Source: Isoetes taiwanensis
Lineage: Eukaryota; Streptophyta; Lycopodiopsida; Isoetales; Isoetaceae
Direction of reading: 5' to 3'
Assembly (NCBI GenBank): GCA_021234155.1
Contig: JAJEKV010000087.1
Location: forward strand, 2,661,242-2,725,241
Length of the DNA: 64,000 bases
The translations under genes were made by a program, and so were the position numbers. The notes under the pieces are model-generated. The model saw nothing but the letters and a program-made list of their open reading frames with translations. It was not told the origin of the DNA and searched no databases. Of the stretch, positions 45,430 to 57,215 are shown piece after piece (the first letter of the stretch is position 1; every line of letters begins with the position of its first letter).

Positions 45430-46000
45430 TGATATTCCCCTGAAATATACGCTATAAATATGTGTATTTTTGGGTCACATCACTGTACAAGTTTATTTTT
45501 AGTAGCCTTATACACCATAATAGGTGGAAAAGGGAGCATGGCTAAGTTATTCATATAACTTAGCCAACCTTAGGCATAGGACCATTTCCACATGGCCTTA
45601 CCCTATTGGGCACCCGCCACATGGAAACACCCCATTGGAGCCATGTGGCAGTGACATGGAACCCTAACCTATAAATGGCCAAACCCTAACCCTAGGCCAT
45701 TTTTCTGGCTCCAACAGTCTGGGAACCTTGTTCGCGCTCAAAACTCTGTTTCGAGAGCCGTCTGCTGTGGCACAACATAGCACAGCCCCCGGAGCGTGCG
45801 CGCATCAGTAGGAGTGGGAGATACTTCAAACCCCTTGAAGGCCGTGGAGACGCTGGGAGCAGGAGGGAGTTCCTCAGGAGCAGGTATTTGGGTTAGAGTC
45901 CTTTGTAGATCATCTGGAACTTAGGATTCCAGATGAGTTAGCATTTCGTATCTCTAGTAGAGCCATTCTAGAATCCTTAATCTAGATCTTGAACCCTAAT
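45430..46000 (+). repeat. Start of chromovirus 3' LTR
   Basis: Starts TGATATTCCCCTGAAATA right after the polypurine tract. It contains TATAAAT at 45670-45676 followed by ACCCTAACCCTAGG words. The right end (expected ...CA) could not be placed, because no second LTR is present for comparison. It may extend to about 47.1 kb. Confidence 0.6.
45670..45676 (+). promoter_or_regulatory. TATA box in the chromovirus LTR
   Basis: CTATAAATGG sits about 240 bp into the LTR, a usual place for an LTR promoter. Confidence 0.5.
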
Positions 46001-47560
46001 CAATGAACCTTAAATGTAAGTTAGATGCATGTGATTAGGATTAGATGTATCTTCATTGTTGATCATGTTATGTTGATGTACAATGTTGGTTGATCTTATA
46101 TTTGCACCTCTTGTGTATTGGGAAGGGGGGGTAGAGACCTAGTGGCTATTATGTAGATGGTGCTTCTAGTTTAGATCTATTAGTTCCTATTATTATGCGG
46201 CCTGTGCATAAAAACTCATCCGGCTACGGGGGCTATGGTATGGCTTAGCATCATACAACGAGGCTAGTGGCAAAGTGGAGGGGGTTCCCTGCTAAGCGTG
46301 GCTGGCTACTGGGGACCCATAGTGGGCTAGGTCTATAGTCGGTCACCTTGTGTGGGCCGGGTATGGGTCCGACACTTCCTTGATCGATAGTGTCGCCCTG
46401 ACCCTCAGTAGTTGTGGGTGTTGCCTGGCTCTTGTTTTGGGAGTGGGGTACGAATCGTGGGTCGCCATGATTCTCTAGTCGCCCATGGAATCACTAGACC
46501 TCGGGAAGGGGAGATGGAATTCTTCCTACCTCATCGGACCGGGGAAATGCAACCAGGAGTAGTCTTCATGGGTGATAGCATGAGACTACGTATCCGGCAG
46601 GTTATAGTCATGCCAGAGCCCCATCTAGCCAGTCTGCAAAGTATGCACAGGAGGGGCGGATATGGAGTGGTCAACCATAGCCATTGTTATATCTCGATCT
46701 TCTCTATCTTGTGGCCCAGCTGTCAGTCTACTTCCTTACGAGTCTGAGCCTGGGTAGGAGCTCTCACGTTTTATGGCATGTTGATATCTTTGTTGTATCT
46801 ATAGATGTATGGACGTGCTACCGTTCGAGATAGTTAGATGCATTGTTGTTGTTAGTGCATTATGTTATGCGTCCGCTATTATAGGAGCCCATAGGAGAAA
46901 GGTGTCAAGGCACCTCCGTGTCCCCTTCCCGCACTGGGTATATCTTGTGTGCAGGATGGATGGAGGGCCTATATGGCCAGAGGGCTAGATGGGGGATTTC
47001 CTGCGAGATGTGACCGGATGTCGTATATTTAGTAGAGAGTGTCACAACATTTGATTGTCTTAGCGTTGCCGATGATTGGATAATCATAAGAGTTATGATG
47101 TATCATCGTATTGAACATGCCAAAATGTCCAGGGAATATATTTAGCCCTTCATTATGTTGTTTAACATTTTTGTTAATTAGGTTATCTTTATCTCATGTC
47201 TACAATATGATATGTCTATAACATGCTAGGTCAGATTTGAAAGAAAGCATTAAAATGCAATGGAAGTGTCAGAATCCATTAACGTAAGATGCTTATGGCC
47301 ATGTCAAATTCCATAGGTTGCATAAGTCAATCAATTAGATATTTCATTTTAAACCATTATATTTTGTGCTCGTTGAGCAATATAATTTGTTTAACATTGC
47401 AACACCCCTTATTCCTTAATCTACACCGTACGTAAAGTTCCTCGTTTGTGGGGTATGCAAGTACAAAATTTGCTATACTATATAACAAGATTCGCAAAAT
47501 ACTATAAGATTTCAAGCAGAATACTATATGGTGTTGATTTCATACGTGCAAAATACAATT
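46001..47560. other. No gene seen (LTR remainder and flank)
   Basis: No recognisable protein. Part is probably the rest of the chromovirus LTR. The open stretch at 46412-46747 has no recognisable motif. Confidence 0.4.
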
Positions 47561-47567
47561 ATGAGGG

Positions 47568-47815
47568 CTCTCGCTGCCCTACGTCACCCCCCGTGTGAAT
47601 ATGCACCCAAACCAAAGGGGGTTTAAGGGGGATTTTAATTTAAATGTGTTGGACCCAATGGTTGTGTTAATTAATGTCAATGGTAGTTATGTGTTGGTTG
47701 TTAATGTCAATGGTTGTTATGTGTTGGTTGTTATGTGGGGGGTTTAATTTTTATATGTTGGATGTTAATGGTTTGTGTTGCAAAAAAATTTTTTTGGCCC
47801 CTTCGGGGCCTTAAG
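47568..47815. repeat. Dispersed ~200-bp repeat, copy 2
   Basis: Matches 34190-34400. In this copy TGTTGGTTGTTAATGTCAA is expanded in tandem (about 47690-47740), and the terminal stem reads GGCCCCTTCGGGGCC. Confidence 0.78.
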
Positions 47816-48439
47816 GACGTCACAGCCCCCCTCCCCCCCGGTGAGACAAAAAATTTAGAATTCAAACCAGAAAAAAACTAGAATTCATTTGAGGCTTTCA
47901 TCACCTGTAGCTTTTGAATTTCATCACAATAAAACAAACAGAACATAAGTAAAAGTTACCATAAAGATAGAGCAGATTGATCCCATTATTCTGAAAGTCA
48001 TAAAGTTTGCAACACCCATACACAAACATTTTGCAACCCGGAAGTTAACAAAGCAACCTTTGGCCTCCATGGATTCTTGTGGTGAGAAACCAAAGTGGAA
48101 ACTTTTACGCTTGTTAGCACAAGGATCTAGAAGCCTCAAAATCTAAAAATGCATGGTAATTTTTGCGGGCTTCATTCGGAATGAGCCATAAAACAATATC
48201 CAATAGCGCAATCCTGTATTAATCAGCTGGTAGGATGTAAAAGCCTACCAAACCCGGCCGGAAAATTGCTGTTTTAGCATAGATAACTTAACCAAACATA
48301 TCCATATCATACACTATCAAAAAGATCTCGGAGAGAGCTTTCCAACGCAATAAAAATCATCTCAAACAGAGCTCTGGATCAAAAGTTATGATAAGAAATG
48401 TGTTGTCGGTGGGAAGCGCACTACATGCGCCCTTCATGT

Positions 48440-48625
48440 GCCCATTATGCACCACACACACAAAAAGAGGACTTTTGTTGTGAGCCATTGGTTGTTGACC
48501 ATTATGCACCACACACACAAAAAAAGAGCTTTTGTTGTGAGCCATTGGTTGTTGACCATTATGCACCACACGCACAAAAAAAAAGGGCTTTTGTTGTGAG
48601 CCATTGGTTGTTGACCATTGGAAAA
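48440..48625. repeat. Three ~58-bp tandem repeats
   Basis: The unit CCATTATGCACCACACACAC, an A-run, then GGCTTTTGTTGTGAGCC and ATTGGTTGTTGA, is repeated three times with a fourth partial copy. Open frames on both strands here (H-P-H or V-V-H-N-G-Q-Q repeats) are compositional. Confidence 0.9.
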
Positions 48626-49860
48626 AAAAAAGGGCTAAAATCAATGGCTCAGAAATGGTGCACTCTAGATGTACGCATTAGTACATCCATTTGAATACAT
48701 CACGAAATCATAGGAAAACCTTAGTGAAAAGCGTACAAAAACACAAAGAAAACCCCCTGTTATTATGCTACATATTTAGATCTTGGATATCCCTATCACA
48801 AGCAAAGGATAAAGCTCTCCAGAAGTGATTGTAATATATGTTGTTTCATTCATCTAGATATTGCTATTATGGCTCATGAACAAGGTGGACTAATGGCTCC
48901 AAAATGGATATTGTTAGAAATTTCATGACTTCTATTCGGTTACTATGTATTAAGCAAGCACCCCTCATCGCTCATTTTGCAACTCTCTTTTCCCCTCTTT
49001 TGGGTTAATACAAGCTCGTATTAAATAGTTCAGCTCCCATTTCACTTTGTCTTCTCACTATGCCTTCCGCCATCTATCTTCACCGCCATATCTTTATTTA
49101 GCTTCAACATGCACCTTTTTCTTCCTCCAATTTATGATGTGGCTTTTCGTTGTCTCAATTTATGGTTCCATATGATCATGTTCCATATGAATAGATGCAA
49201 TATCTATTGAATGATATTGGTGTTATGTGTTGTCCATTCAACTAAAACTAGCCTTTCCCCAAGCTTGCATTACCGCTAGTTAGGATTATTGGAATACAAA
49301 TTTTTTTGCAAAATTTTGATCTTAAGGGCATTCTTTTTGCCAAACAAAAGTCTTCTTGAAGACCATCAGAGACATAAAATATGAATTCTCGTGATGAAGA
49401 CGCACAATATATGCACACCAGACATCGGTAGATAGGCTTATTATTCATCACAATACCAGTATACATTGGGTTTATAATTTTGAAGTGAGTACGATCATAG
49501 GTATAATATGAGACCACCCCATATAAAGAGTAATGACAATACTATCATGATAGAGCTTAGGCAGAAAGTGAGAATGGCAATAGCTTCTCATCGGGATAAA
49601 AAAAACCCTGCTCTTTCGGGTTCTCGAGGAAAAACCTAATGAGAAATTGTCGCCAATGTTCTTAAGATCTTGCCTTTATCGCCCACAAGGAAGCAAATGA
49701 TAGGTACTAGGCAATTAGAAATCCGCATGTATCATAATTCGCCTAAACTTGAAAATACAAAATCACAAATGCAAGCACCCATAATGACTTGAATTCCCAT
49801 AGCGAAAGTACATTCACATCACGGATGCCAATGACAAGAACCACAAAAATATAAAATAGG
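48626..49860. other. No gene seen
   Basis: AT-rich. A hairpin at 49597-49640 (AAAAAAACCCTGCTCTTTCG, then GGTTCTCGAGGAAAAACCTA) resembles the 3' hairpin of the GC-rich LINE at 37996-38036. Confidence 0.4.
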
Positions 49861-49879
49861 AAATATTAAAATAAAGGAA

Positions 49880-50095
49880 AGAACTTGAAAACCTTCAGAA
49901 CGGCTGATCATGCATGCCATGCGACACCAAACATCTATAATAAAGGAGGGGCTGCCCATGCATGCCATACGAGAAAAAAATATATAACTTTCAGTAAAGA
50001 GCTTGAAAACCTCCAGAGGGAGTGATCATGCATGCCAAACGACAAAAAATCTCTACAACAAGGTGGGGCTGGTCATGCGTGCCAAGCAAATTCAA
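49880..50095. repeat. Duplicated ~125-bp unit with CATGCATGCCA
   Basis: GAGCTTGAAAACCT(C/T)CAGA...GATCATGCATGCCA...CGACA is followed by an AAGG(A/T)GGGGCTG...CATGC(A/G)TGCCA half; the pair occurs twice (about 49885-50000 and 50001-50095). Confidence 0.7.
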
Positions 50096-50388
50096 ATAAA
50101 TAACAATAACTTTCTACAAAAAAGACATCATTAGAACTTAGTCTGAGAAGAAAAGGGAAAAAGGAAGGGTGGGGAGGGAGGGAAGATTTCGAAAATACTA
50201 CAATACTACTGTGAAAAGAATGTCGAATGAGAAGAAACTCGAAAAGACCGAATATATATCGCTTGTCCTCTCCCCAGAATATCAATCCTATAATCTATAG
50301 TGATCTGCATTCTCGTGATGAGGACTCATGATATACGTGCACCAATCACTGGGCTGAACAGAAGAAAACTCTGCTCTCCTCATAGGCC

Positions 50389-51094
50389 TGATATGGTTCA
50401 CAACAATAAACCATACCTTTTATCTTCCACAGATTAAACCGTTAGCAATGACAAAATGATCTAAGTATGAAATAAGAAGACAAATAAGCACAGATCCAAT
50501 GAACATAAGATACGAGTTATACCAATTGATATGAACTACACCAATAGCTCGGAATGATCCGGCTCTAGTTCACCAAATCTAGAGGAAGATTCTCAATACA
50601 AGGCAAATAATGGCAGTTCTCCACCCAACCGGGCCAACCGGTGTTGAGATCTGGCAGATCATTGGCAAAGCAGAAGGCTATGGCAGTAATTTAAGGCAAG
50701 GATCACAGTTCCGGCAAAGGAAAGCTCAATAGGCTTATGGACAAAGCGGGCTTAAGGCTGGATCAGCAGAATCGGCTGCAGCAGCTAGTTGAAGACGTCC
50801 GAAATCTGGTCGACAGCCGTTGATGATGCTCCTGAAAATTCGATGCAGCATCCCTTATAAATCCGATGCTGGCTCTTTTAGAAAAAGGTTCGGCTATTCC
50901 TATTTTAAACAAGCCTTATAAAGGTTAGCCATTAAATAATATCTTACATGATATTATTTAGCTATTACTAACTTAAAATATCTTTGCCAATTTAATTGCC
51001 TTGCCTTGCCATTAATTTGCCAATCTCACAACCCATGCTAGTCCACCAAGACCAATGTTCAAGGCCACTCCCCCGAGCTACCATATCCATATCA
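50389..51094 (-). repeat. 3' LTR of the non-autonomous element
   Basis: About 706 bp. It lacks about 80 bp present in the partner (between ACCTTTTATCT and CCACAGATTAAACC) and has about 20 bp that the partner lacks (GTTCACCAAATCTAGAGGAA). Confidence 0.93.
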
Positions 51095-51149
51095 ATTCCT
51101 CCCTTTTCTGAAGGCAACTGACCTCAGTTGTGTCCATAAACAAATTAAG

Positions 51150-51265
51150 CACCAACTTAATTTATCCAATTGAGCACCAACACAATTTATACATGAGCAC
51201 CAACTCAATTTATACATGAGCACCAACTCAATTTGTACATGAGCACCAACTCAATCCATTTTAAG
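51150..51265. repeat. Tandem GAGCACCAACTCAATTTATA units
   Basis: Four or five copies of a 28-bp unit around GAGCACCAACTCAATTT(A/G)TA lie inside the non-autonomous LTR element. The word AGCACCAAC recurs near 51480 and 52190-52260. Confidence 0.85.
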
Positions 51266-52298
51266 GACCAAAGGCTATGATTATGACTTCATAAAATAGC
51301 ACCAACTATTTATGACAATCACAACTGTTATGGCTAAAGATTAAGATAAAGATTCAGGGAAGATTTGATTATTATTTTGAGATATATTAGCAAAGCTTAA
51401 GATCTACTAGATAAAATTTAAATTTTAAGATAAAGGCAAGATTAAGAAAAGATCAAGGGTTCCTATTGAAGCACCGACTCCAACCAGTAGCACCAACTAC
51501 TGCTCAAAACTCCAGACACCAATCTAGAATTTCAATATCATCCATTAACATCAACACTTATGGCACCAACCATTGTGCAACTATTAATGGCATGATCATT
51601 CATTAGAAGGAAGCAATACAATCATAAAATAGATTTACAATTTCTCTAAAGGCACGAATCCTTTAAAATCATTTAACAGATTTTGAAGTCATCTCTACTT
51701 TTAAACTAATATTTCTTACAGATAGATATTCATTATTAAGACATCTTACTAAAACAATGGACCGCACTAAACTCGTTTAGTTTGGAATAGTTCAAGATTT
51801 ATCAAGGATAGAGAGTTCAGATAAAGATCGATCCGTCCACCACTGTAGATGCAGGTAAGGTTACAACGGAGATCCATCCTGGCCAAGGAGATGGATTGTC
51901 AGTTTTGGTTAGGCTTGATTGAAAGGAGATCCATTTTGGCAAATGAAATGGATTGATAAGGAAGATTAGGCTCAGTTCCCTCTGCTTATTCCACATCACT
52001 AATCACCTGCACCTATATGTTTCCTGCAACAAACAATTTTTTTTTCCGTACTGATAACCAAAGATTGAGTGATCTGGGTAGAATCAAATTGTGAAAGAAA
52101 AAATCAAGGAAAGATTTTAAATTCATAGAAAGACGATCATTTAGATTCTCAAAGAAGAAGGAATTCTATTCCAGTTTGCAATCACTAGCACCAACTAGAT
52201 AGCTTACAAACATCAAGAATAGCCAGAATAAGATTCTCTATTCCTGTTTGCAATCTCCAGCACCAACCGGAAGTCTTTGCAAACTTTAGGAATAGCTT

Positions 52299-52311
52299 GG
52301 CTCTGATACCA
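52299..52311 (-). promoter_or_regulatory. Primer-binding site, initiator-Met tRNA type
   Basis: The minus strand reads TGGTATCAGAGCC two bases inside the LTR, the classical plant retrotransposon primer site. It fixes the element's orientation. Confidence 0.93.
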
Positions 52312-52313
52312 AT

Positions 52314-53077
52314 TGATATGGTTCACAACAATAAACCATACCTTTTATCTCTTCTAAAAAGAATACCATATCTCTTCAAACAAATCATAATCTCGTAACC
52401 TGTAAACCGTCTAGGTTTGCTACAGAATCCACAGATTAAACCGTTAGCAATAACAAAATGATCTAAGTATAAAATAAGAAGACAAATAAGCACATATCCA
52501 ATGAACATAAGATACGAGTTACACAAATTGATATGAACTACACCAATAGCTCAGAATGATCCGGCCCTAGATTCTCAATACAAGGTAAATAATGGCAGTT
52601 CTCCACCCAACCGGGCCAACCGGTGTTCAGATCTGGTAGATCATTGGCAAAGCAGAAGGCTATGGCAATACTTTAAGGCAAGGATCACAGTTCCGGCAAA
52701 GGAAAGCTCAATAGACTTATGGACAAAGCGGGCTTAAGGCTGGATCAGCAGAATCGGCAGCAGCAGCTAGTTGAAGACGTCCGAAATCTGGTCGACAGCC
52801 GTTGATGATGCTCCTGAAAATTCGATGCAGCCTCCCTTATAAATCCGATGCTGGCTCTTTTAGAAAAAGGTTCGGCTATTCCTATTTTAAAGAAGCCTTA
52901 TAAAGCTTAGCCATTAAATAATATCTTACATGATATTATTTAGCTATTACTAACTTAAAATATCTTTGCCAATTTAATTGCCTTGCCTTGCCATTAATTC
53001 GCCAATCTCACACACCCATGCTAGTCCACCAAGACCAACGTTCAAGGCCACTCCCCCGAGCTACCATATCCATATCA
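52314..53077 (-). repeat. 5' LTR of the non-autonomous element
   Basis: About 764 bp, near-identical to 50389-51094 apart from two indels and scattered substitutions. Confidence 0.93.
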
Positions 53078-53082
53078 AGGCC

Positions 53083-53387
53083 TAAGTAGTGTGATAACTG
53101 TAACTGCTGATGAATCGGGTTGATGTATCATGCATGAGAAGAGGAACAATGCCAGTGTCAATGGCGTCGAGAAAGATCATCTATAACTCCACTAGCCGCT
53201 ATTGGATGTAGCACCTCCTTGTCGAATTGATTGAGTACGCATAATCCTAAATGGTGAGACAACTGTAACTACTGATAAAAATCGTGGATCAATATACATG
53301 GTCAAAGAAAGAAGGAAATGAGAGCAAGAACGATGAGGAAACGAGGGTGAGGTAGTAATCAATAATAAGACTGAAGCCGGGTTTGAG
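53083..53387. other. Spacer between two LTR elements, no gene seen
   Basis: A short stretch contains an imperfect repeat, GATAACTGTAACTGCTGATGA and CAACTGTAACTACTGATAAA (written here in parts: TAACTGTAACTGCTGA; CAACTGTAACTACTGA), about 165 bp apart. Confidence 0.5.
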
Positions 53388-53392
53388 GTCGT

Positions 53393-53740
53393 TGTTGGGG
53401 TGGTCACCACTCACCACACACCACAGTCACCACTTACTACTCACCACACTCACCACTATTGAGGTGGTATAGGAGATTGTATACCGTATATGGAGGGATA
53501 TGTGCACATGCACGCGTGCAGGATATTTGCACGTATGCATTGTGGAGGCATTATCATCACTGTATTATCTGAGCAGAGAGAGAAGAACAGAGAGAGGGTG
53601 TATTGGGAGAGAGCATTTTGCTTGATCTAGTTATGGGCATGATGAATCTTTGTGTTGTGTATTGCCATTGATCTGATAGATTGAGCTTGAATTGTTGGGT
53701 TTTTCATCCTTCTTGCAAGGTTAGAGTTCAGGCTCTAACA
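53393..53740 (+). repeat. 5' LTR of the gypsy element
   Basis: 348 bp, beginning with a run of TCACCAC units (53403-53458). It lacks the 12-bp CTCGTCACCACA present in the 3' LTR. Confidence 0.93.
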
Positions 53741-54429
53741 ATTTGGCGACCACGGTGCTCGACAGACCATTGATCGGCAAGAATTTCCATTGAAAAAGGA
53801 GTTGTTACCGTTGGTATTGGTGATCGTCGGTAAAGAACGACACCATTGAGAAAGGAGCAATTTCTGGTGTGAAGGGAATTTTGCCGTAGTTGATTTGTGG
53901 GGTAGAATTTGACAAGGGGAGCATAGTTTTATGCCCAAGGGAATTAAGAAAGATATCCCACCAAGCTCCATCGTAACAAGAAGGGGACCAGTGAGTCAAT
54001 CTTTGGGATCAAAATTGCATCAACATTCAATTTCATTTTCAGATCACGGGGGCGGTCGGGGTCTAATTCTCGGATCCGGGAGGTTTTGATTCTATTTACC
54101 GATCTAGAAGGTAATCAATTTCGTTTTTCAAATTGAAGGGAGATTCAATTTCGTTTTTCCAATTTCAAGAAACCCAAGAAAGGAGAGATGGTTGTATTAC
54201 CACCTATGGTATGGAGTTTTCGAGACAATGGGGATTCAAAGTTTGATGATCACGGTGGATCGGGATCCTTTGAAGCATATTGTGAAGTTTGAGAGGTATT
54301 GCCAGCAATGTAAGTTCTTGCTGGCGATTACTTGCTTTGGTTTCATAGTTTTTGCATGATTCGGTGGAGGAATGGGCACAAACGCGGCCGGATACCATGA
54401 CATATCAGGGGAATTAAAGGAAGCTTTCA

Positions 54430-55590
54430 TTGCTAATTATCAAAGTTCATGGTAAGGATAAGACTATGGAAAGGTGGACCAATTTCACACAAAAGGAAGA
54501 TGAATCAATTAAAGAGTATAATCAGAGGTATATTGTGGTTCTCAAAGCCGTGGTTCATTGGAAGATTACAAGGAGTGATGAAATGGATATTCAATGGTAT
54601 GTGAAGGGGCTCAAACGAGTTATTGCTCATAAGGTGAAGGCCAAACAGCCTACAACATTACTAGAGGCACAAAAATATGCTCTCAAGGCTGAAGATAAGT
54701 TGGGATACATTCATGAAGTTGTTGCTCCAGAGCATAAAATAGAGGATATTGCAGCCAAGATTTCTAAGCTTACAATGGGTGAGAAGCCAAGGGAGGTTCA
54801 GTTTATTACTTGTGAGTATTGTGGATCTATTGGACATTCTGATACTACATGTAGATTGCTAAAATTCTGCTCAAGATGCCAAATAAAGGGCCATAATGAT
54901 CAAGAATGTAGGGAGAAGAAATTCTTTGAGAGGGCCAATCCGGTATTTGCTGTTATGCAACACCCTATTCAACCAATGCAGGCAGCACCTATCATACCAC
55001 AAGTTCCAATGATGCCACAAGCTCAAATTGCCCAACAAGCTCCAATGAGTTCCACACAAATGGTGCAGCCAAAACAGGGGCTCATTTGTATTGCAAGTTA
55101 CGTGATAAATTCAAGCATGATGAGAGTACTTGTTGGAAAATTCATGGGAAACCGGAATGGGCAACCAACAAGTATCCACCAAGGCAGCAAGTGTTTGAAT
55201 CAGTACCTCTTCCTAATAATGATGTTCGCATTCAAGATGCAAAGTACATTGATAATCCTCAAGTTAAGGCTCTTATTGAGGAGCTTAAGAAACAAGAGAA
55301 GGCAAAATCAGTAGTAAATTGTGGATTCGTTGAGGTAGACAGTGACCCATTTCAGCAAGAAGAAGAGATTGGAGAAGTAAATGCGGTTACAAGATCACAA
55401 AATGTAGTGCAAGAACCAAGAGTAGTGCCAATTGCGGAGAAGACTAAGACCTCTTTTCCAAAGGCTTTGAAGGGACAAGCTTCGAAGGTATCAGCACCTA
55501 AGAAGGTGCAATTTAATGTCTTTTGCCCTGAAGCGGTTTCAGTCTATAGAAGAGAATCAGCCCATAGTGATGCCTTCTATGGTGGATGAG
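54430..55590 (+). pseudogene. Gag: capsid region and zinc knuckles
   Basis: The open frame 54430-55314 has an Asp/Lys-rich retrotransposon-gag-like start (MERWTNFTQKEDESIKEYNQ) and two CX2CX4HX4C zinc knuckles, CEYCGSIGHSDTTC (54811-54852) and CSRCQIKGHNDQEC (54868-54909). A Gln/Pro/Met-rich linker follows (PMQAAPIIPQVPMMPQ). A shift near 55080 moves coding to the frame of 55086-55589, which opens with a third knuckle-like C...H....C (YCKLRDKFKHDESTCW). Gag packages element RNA. The upstream coding start lies before 54430 in another frame, so gag is broken. Confidence 0.85.
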
Positions 55591-56110
55591 GAAATTCAAA
55601 ATGCAGATGATGTGGTCAGCCAAGTTTTGGCCACTAAAGTTACACTTACTTTGGAGCAATTAATGCATTATTCTCCAAATTTGTTGCAAGAGTTAGGGGG
55701 AAGAAAAAATTCAGAAATTTCAGTCCAACAAATCATCTCAAATGATACCAATGAGAGTAGAATGGAGCCACCAGCCCGGCAATCCAAGGATCCAGGGCCA
55801 TTTCTTTGTGATGTGAGTATTCATAGATATATCAAAGGCGCCAACATAGATCTGCGGTGAGTGAATGTAATGCCTTACCATATAATGCTTCAAGTTGGAT
55901 TGAAAATGATGGAACCGACAACTATGATGCTCAAAGCCTTCAATCAAATGAAGGTGCAGCCCATGGGAGTCATACAAAATGTCTTATGCAAGGTCTATGA
56001 GGTGGAAGCAATCTTGGAGTTCATGGTTTTGAAATTTCGGAGAGTGTGCATCTTTGAAACTTATACTTTGTTCTTTGAGCCGTACATGGTTAGATGTCGT
56101 ACAAGCTGAG
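55590..56110 (+). pseudogene. Retropepsin-like protease region
   Basis: After an acidic linker, the reading passes GANIDLR, a stop at 55858-55860, then VNVMPYHIMLQVGL and FNQMKVQPMGVIQNV. This follows the plant Ty3 protease pattern (D-S/T-G-A near NVMP, then a hydrophobic turn). The catalytic D-x-G triad is not intact: the residue after Asp is Leu and a stop follows. Further stops occur at about 56107. Confidence 0.6.
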
Positions 56111-56590
56111 ACTTCATGGAGGAAGCCGTGAAATGAACATCTTTCAAGGAGAACACAAGGTTACTATAGATCATCCTCACGAAATCAGCAAAAGGTACCT
56201 TTCTTTGCAATCCTTCTTTGAGCAGCCCTTGATTTAGAAATCAGCCAAGAGAATGTTATGGTGTCAGGGCAGCAAGGTCTTAGTTGTTTTCATGTCTTGG
56301 AAGTGGGTGACAAGGAAGATAAGACTTTGTATAAGTGGTTAAAAGGTACCCAAATTTCAGAAATATGTCATTTCTGGTGAGGAAGTTGCAGATAAGTATA
56401 TCCAAAGACTTAAAAGTATTGGTGAAGATGAGTTACAAGAGACTCTTGTGAACATGCAGGAGGAGTGCATTCAAAGACCCATTGGTGAGACTTTATTTCA
56501 GCAAGGTATTAATCAAGATCAAGTAGAAATGTTGATTTTGACATCAAGCATGGATGGAATAAACAGAAATCAGCCTACTATGGAAGGACA

Positions 56591-56980
56591 ATGTATTTTG
56601 ATGGTGCATTCTCTAAACTCAAGAATTATGGAGGTGTAGGAGTATTTATATATGGGCATAAGAAGAAGATTGTTACATTGAGTATGCCATGCATTGCAAG
56701 CAGTAATAATGAGGCTGAATATCATGCACTTATTCAAGGGATGACTTTGGCAAAGAAGAAGCATGTTGGTTGTTTGACTATATTTGGAGATTCTTTGTTG
56801 GTGTGTCAACAACTTAAGGATCAATTTCAGGTTTTAAGTGCTAATTTGAGAAGCTTACATCAACAAGCCATGGATTTGAAGGCATATTTTCAGCAGTGCA
56901 TTGTGGTACATGTTCCAAGAGAACAAAACAGTGTGGCGGATGCTTTAACACAATCGGCAATGGTGCAAGCAGCTTGGTGG
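56591..56980 (+). CDS. RNase H domain upstream of RT
   Basis: The open frame starts MYFDGAFSKLKNYGGVGVF, with later NNEAEYHALIQGM, IFGDSLLVCQQL and HVPREQNSVADALTQSAM. These supply the D-E-D-D set of an RNase HI fold (FDGA, EAEY, GDS, ADAL). It continues in the same frame through the Ser/His/Pro spacer into RT (to 57820), so the domain lies N-terminal to RT in one polypeptide. In ordinary Ty3 elements the RNase H follows RT, and in plant Tat elements an extra archaeal-type one lies between RH and integrase. This placement is therefore unusual. A second, decayed RT-linked RH follows at 58200-58680. Confidence 0.8.
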
Positions 56981-57004
56981 CATGCGCACATTCTGGAGGA
57001 TGAG

Positions 57005-57215
57005 GTAAATCAGATCAGTCCATGTTCCCCACAGTCATCACATTCATTACAGTCATCACATCCACCACATCCATTACAGTCACCACAGTCATCACACGCA
57101 CCACATTCATCACACTCACCACATTCACCACCGTCACCACATTCATCACAGTCACCACACTCACCACAGTCACCACATTCACCACATTCATCACAATCAC
57201 CACATTCCGTCAAGA
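57005..57215 (+). repeat. TCACCACAT minisatellite encoding Ser-Pro-His repeats
   Basis: 9-bp units (CACATTCACCACATTCATC and variants, with CAGTCACCA variants) translate in the pol frame as SPHSSQSPHS repeats for about 65 residues between RNase H and RT. The antisense open frame (C-G-D-C-D-E) is an artefact. The same CACCACA word builds the first 70 bp of the LTRs. Confidence 0.9.

Larger units (their letters stand above)
40451..46000 (+). mobile_element. Decayed 5'-truncated chromovirus (Ty3/gypsy)
   Basis: Plus strand: gag and protease remnants (about 40500-41950, unreadable), RT-RH-IN (42040-44385), a tandem-repeat 3'-UTR, a polypurine tract AAGGTGGGGAGAA (45415-45427) and the start of a 3' LTR at 45430. 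No 5' LTR is visible in the window. The 3' LTR end is not defined, so the right boundary is approximate. Two MITEs sit in the integrase region. Confidence 0.8.
50389..53077 (-). mobile_element. Complete non-autonomous LTR retrotransposon
   Basis: Two direct LTRs (50389-51094, 52314-53077) start TGATATGG and end CCATATCA. Both element edges carry the 5-bp duplication AGGCC (50384-50388 and 53078-53082). The element lies on the minus strand: the primer-binding site TGGTATCAGAGCC (initiator-Met tRNA type) is at 52311-52299 just inside the right LTR, and the polypurine tract AGAAAAGGGAGGAAT ends at 51095 just inside the left LTR. The 1.2-kb interior has no coding capacity, so it must rely on another element's proteins. 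Confidence 0.95.

Noticed and set aside
46412-46747. 111-codon plus-strand ORF in the chromovirus LTR region
   Set aside because: No recognisable motif, no supporting splice or start context, and position inside probable LTR sequence.
48357-48694. Overlapping ORFs with repeated peptide
   Set aside because: Translations of three 58-bp tandem repeats on either strand; no family resemblance.
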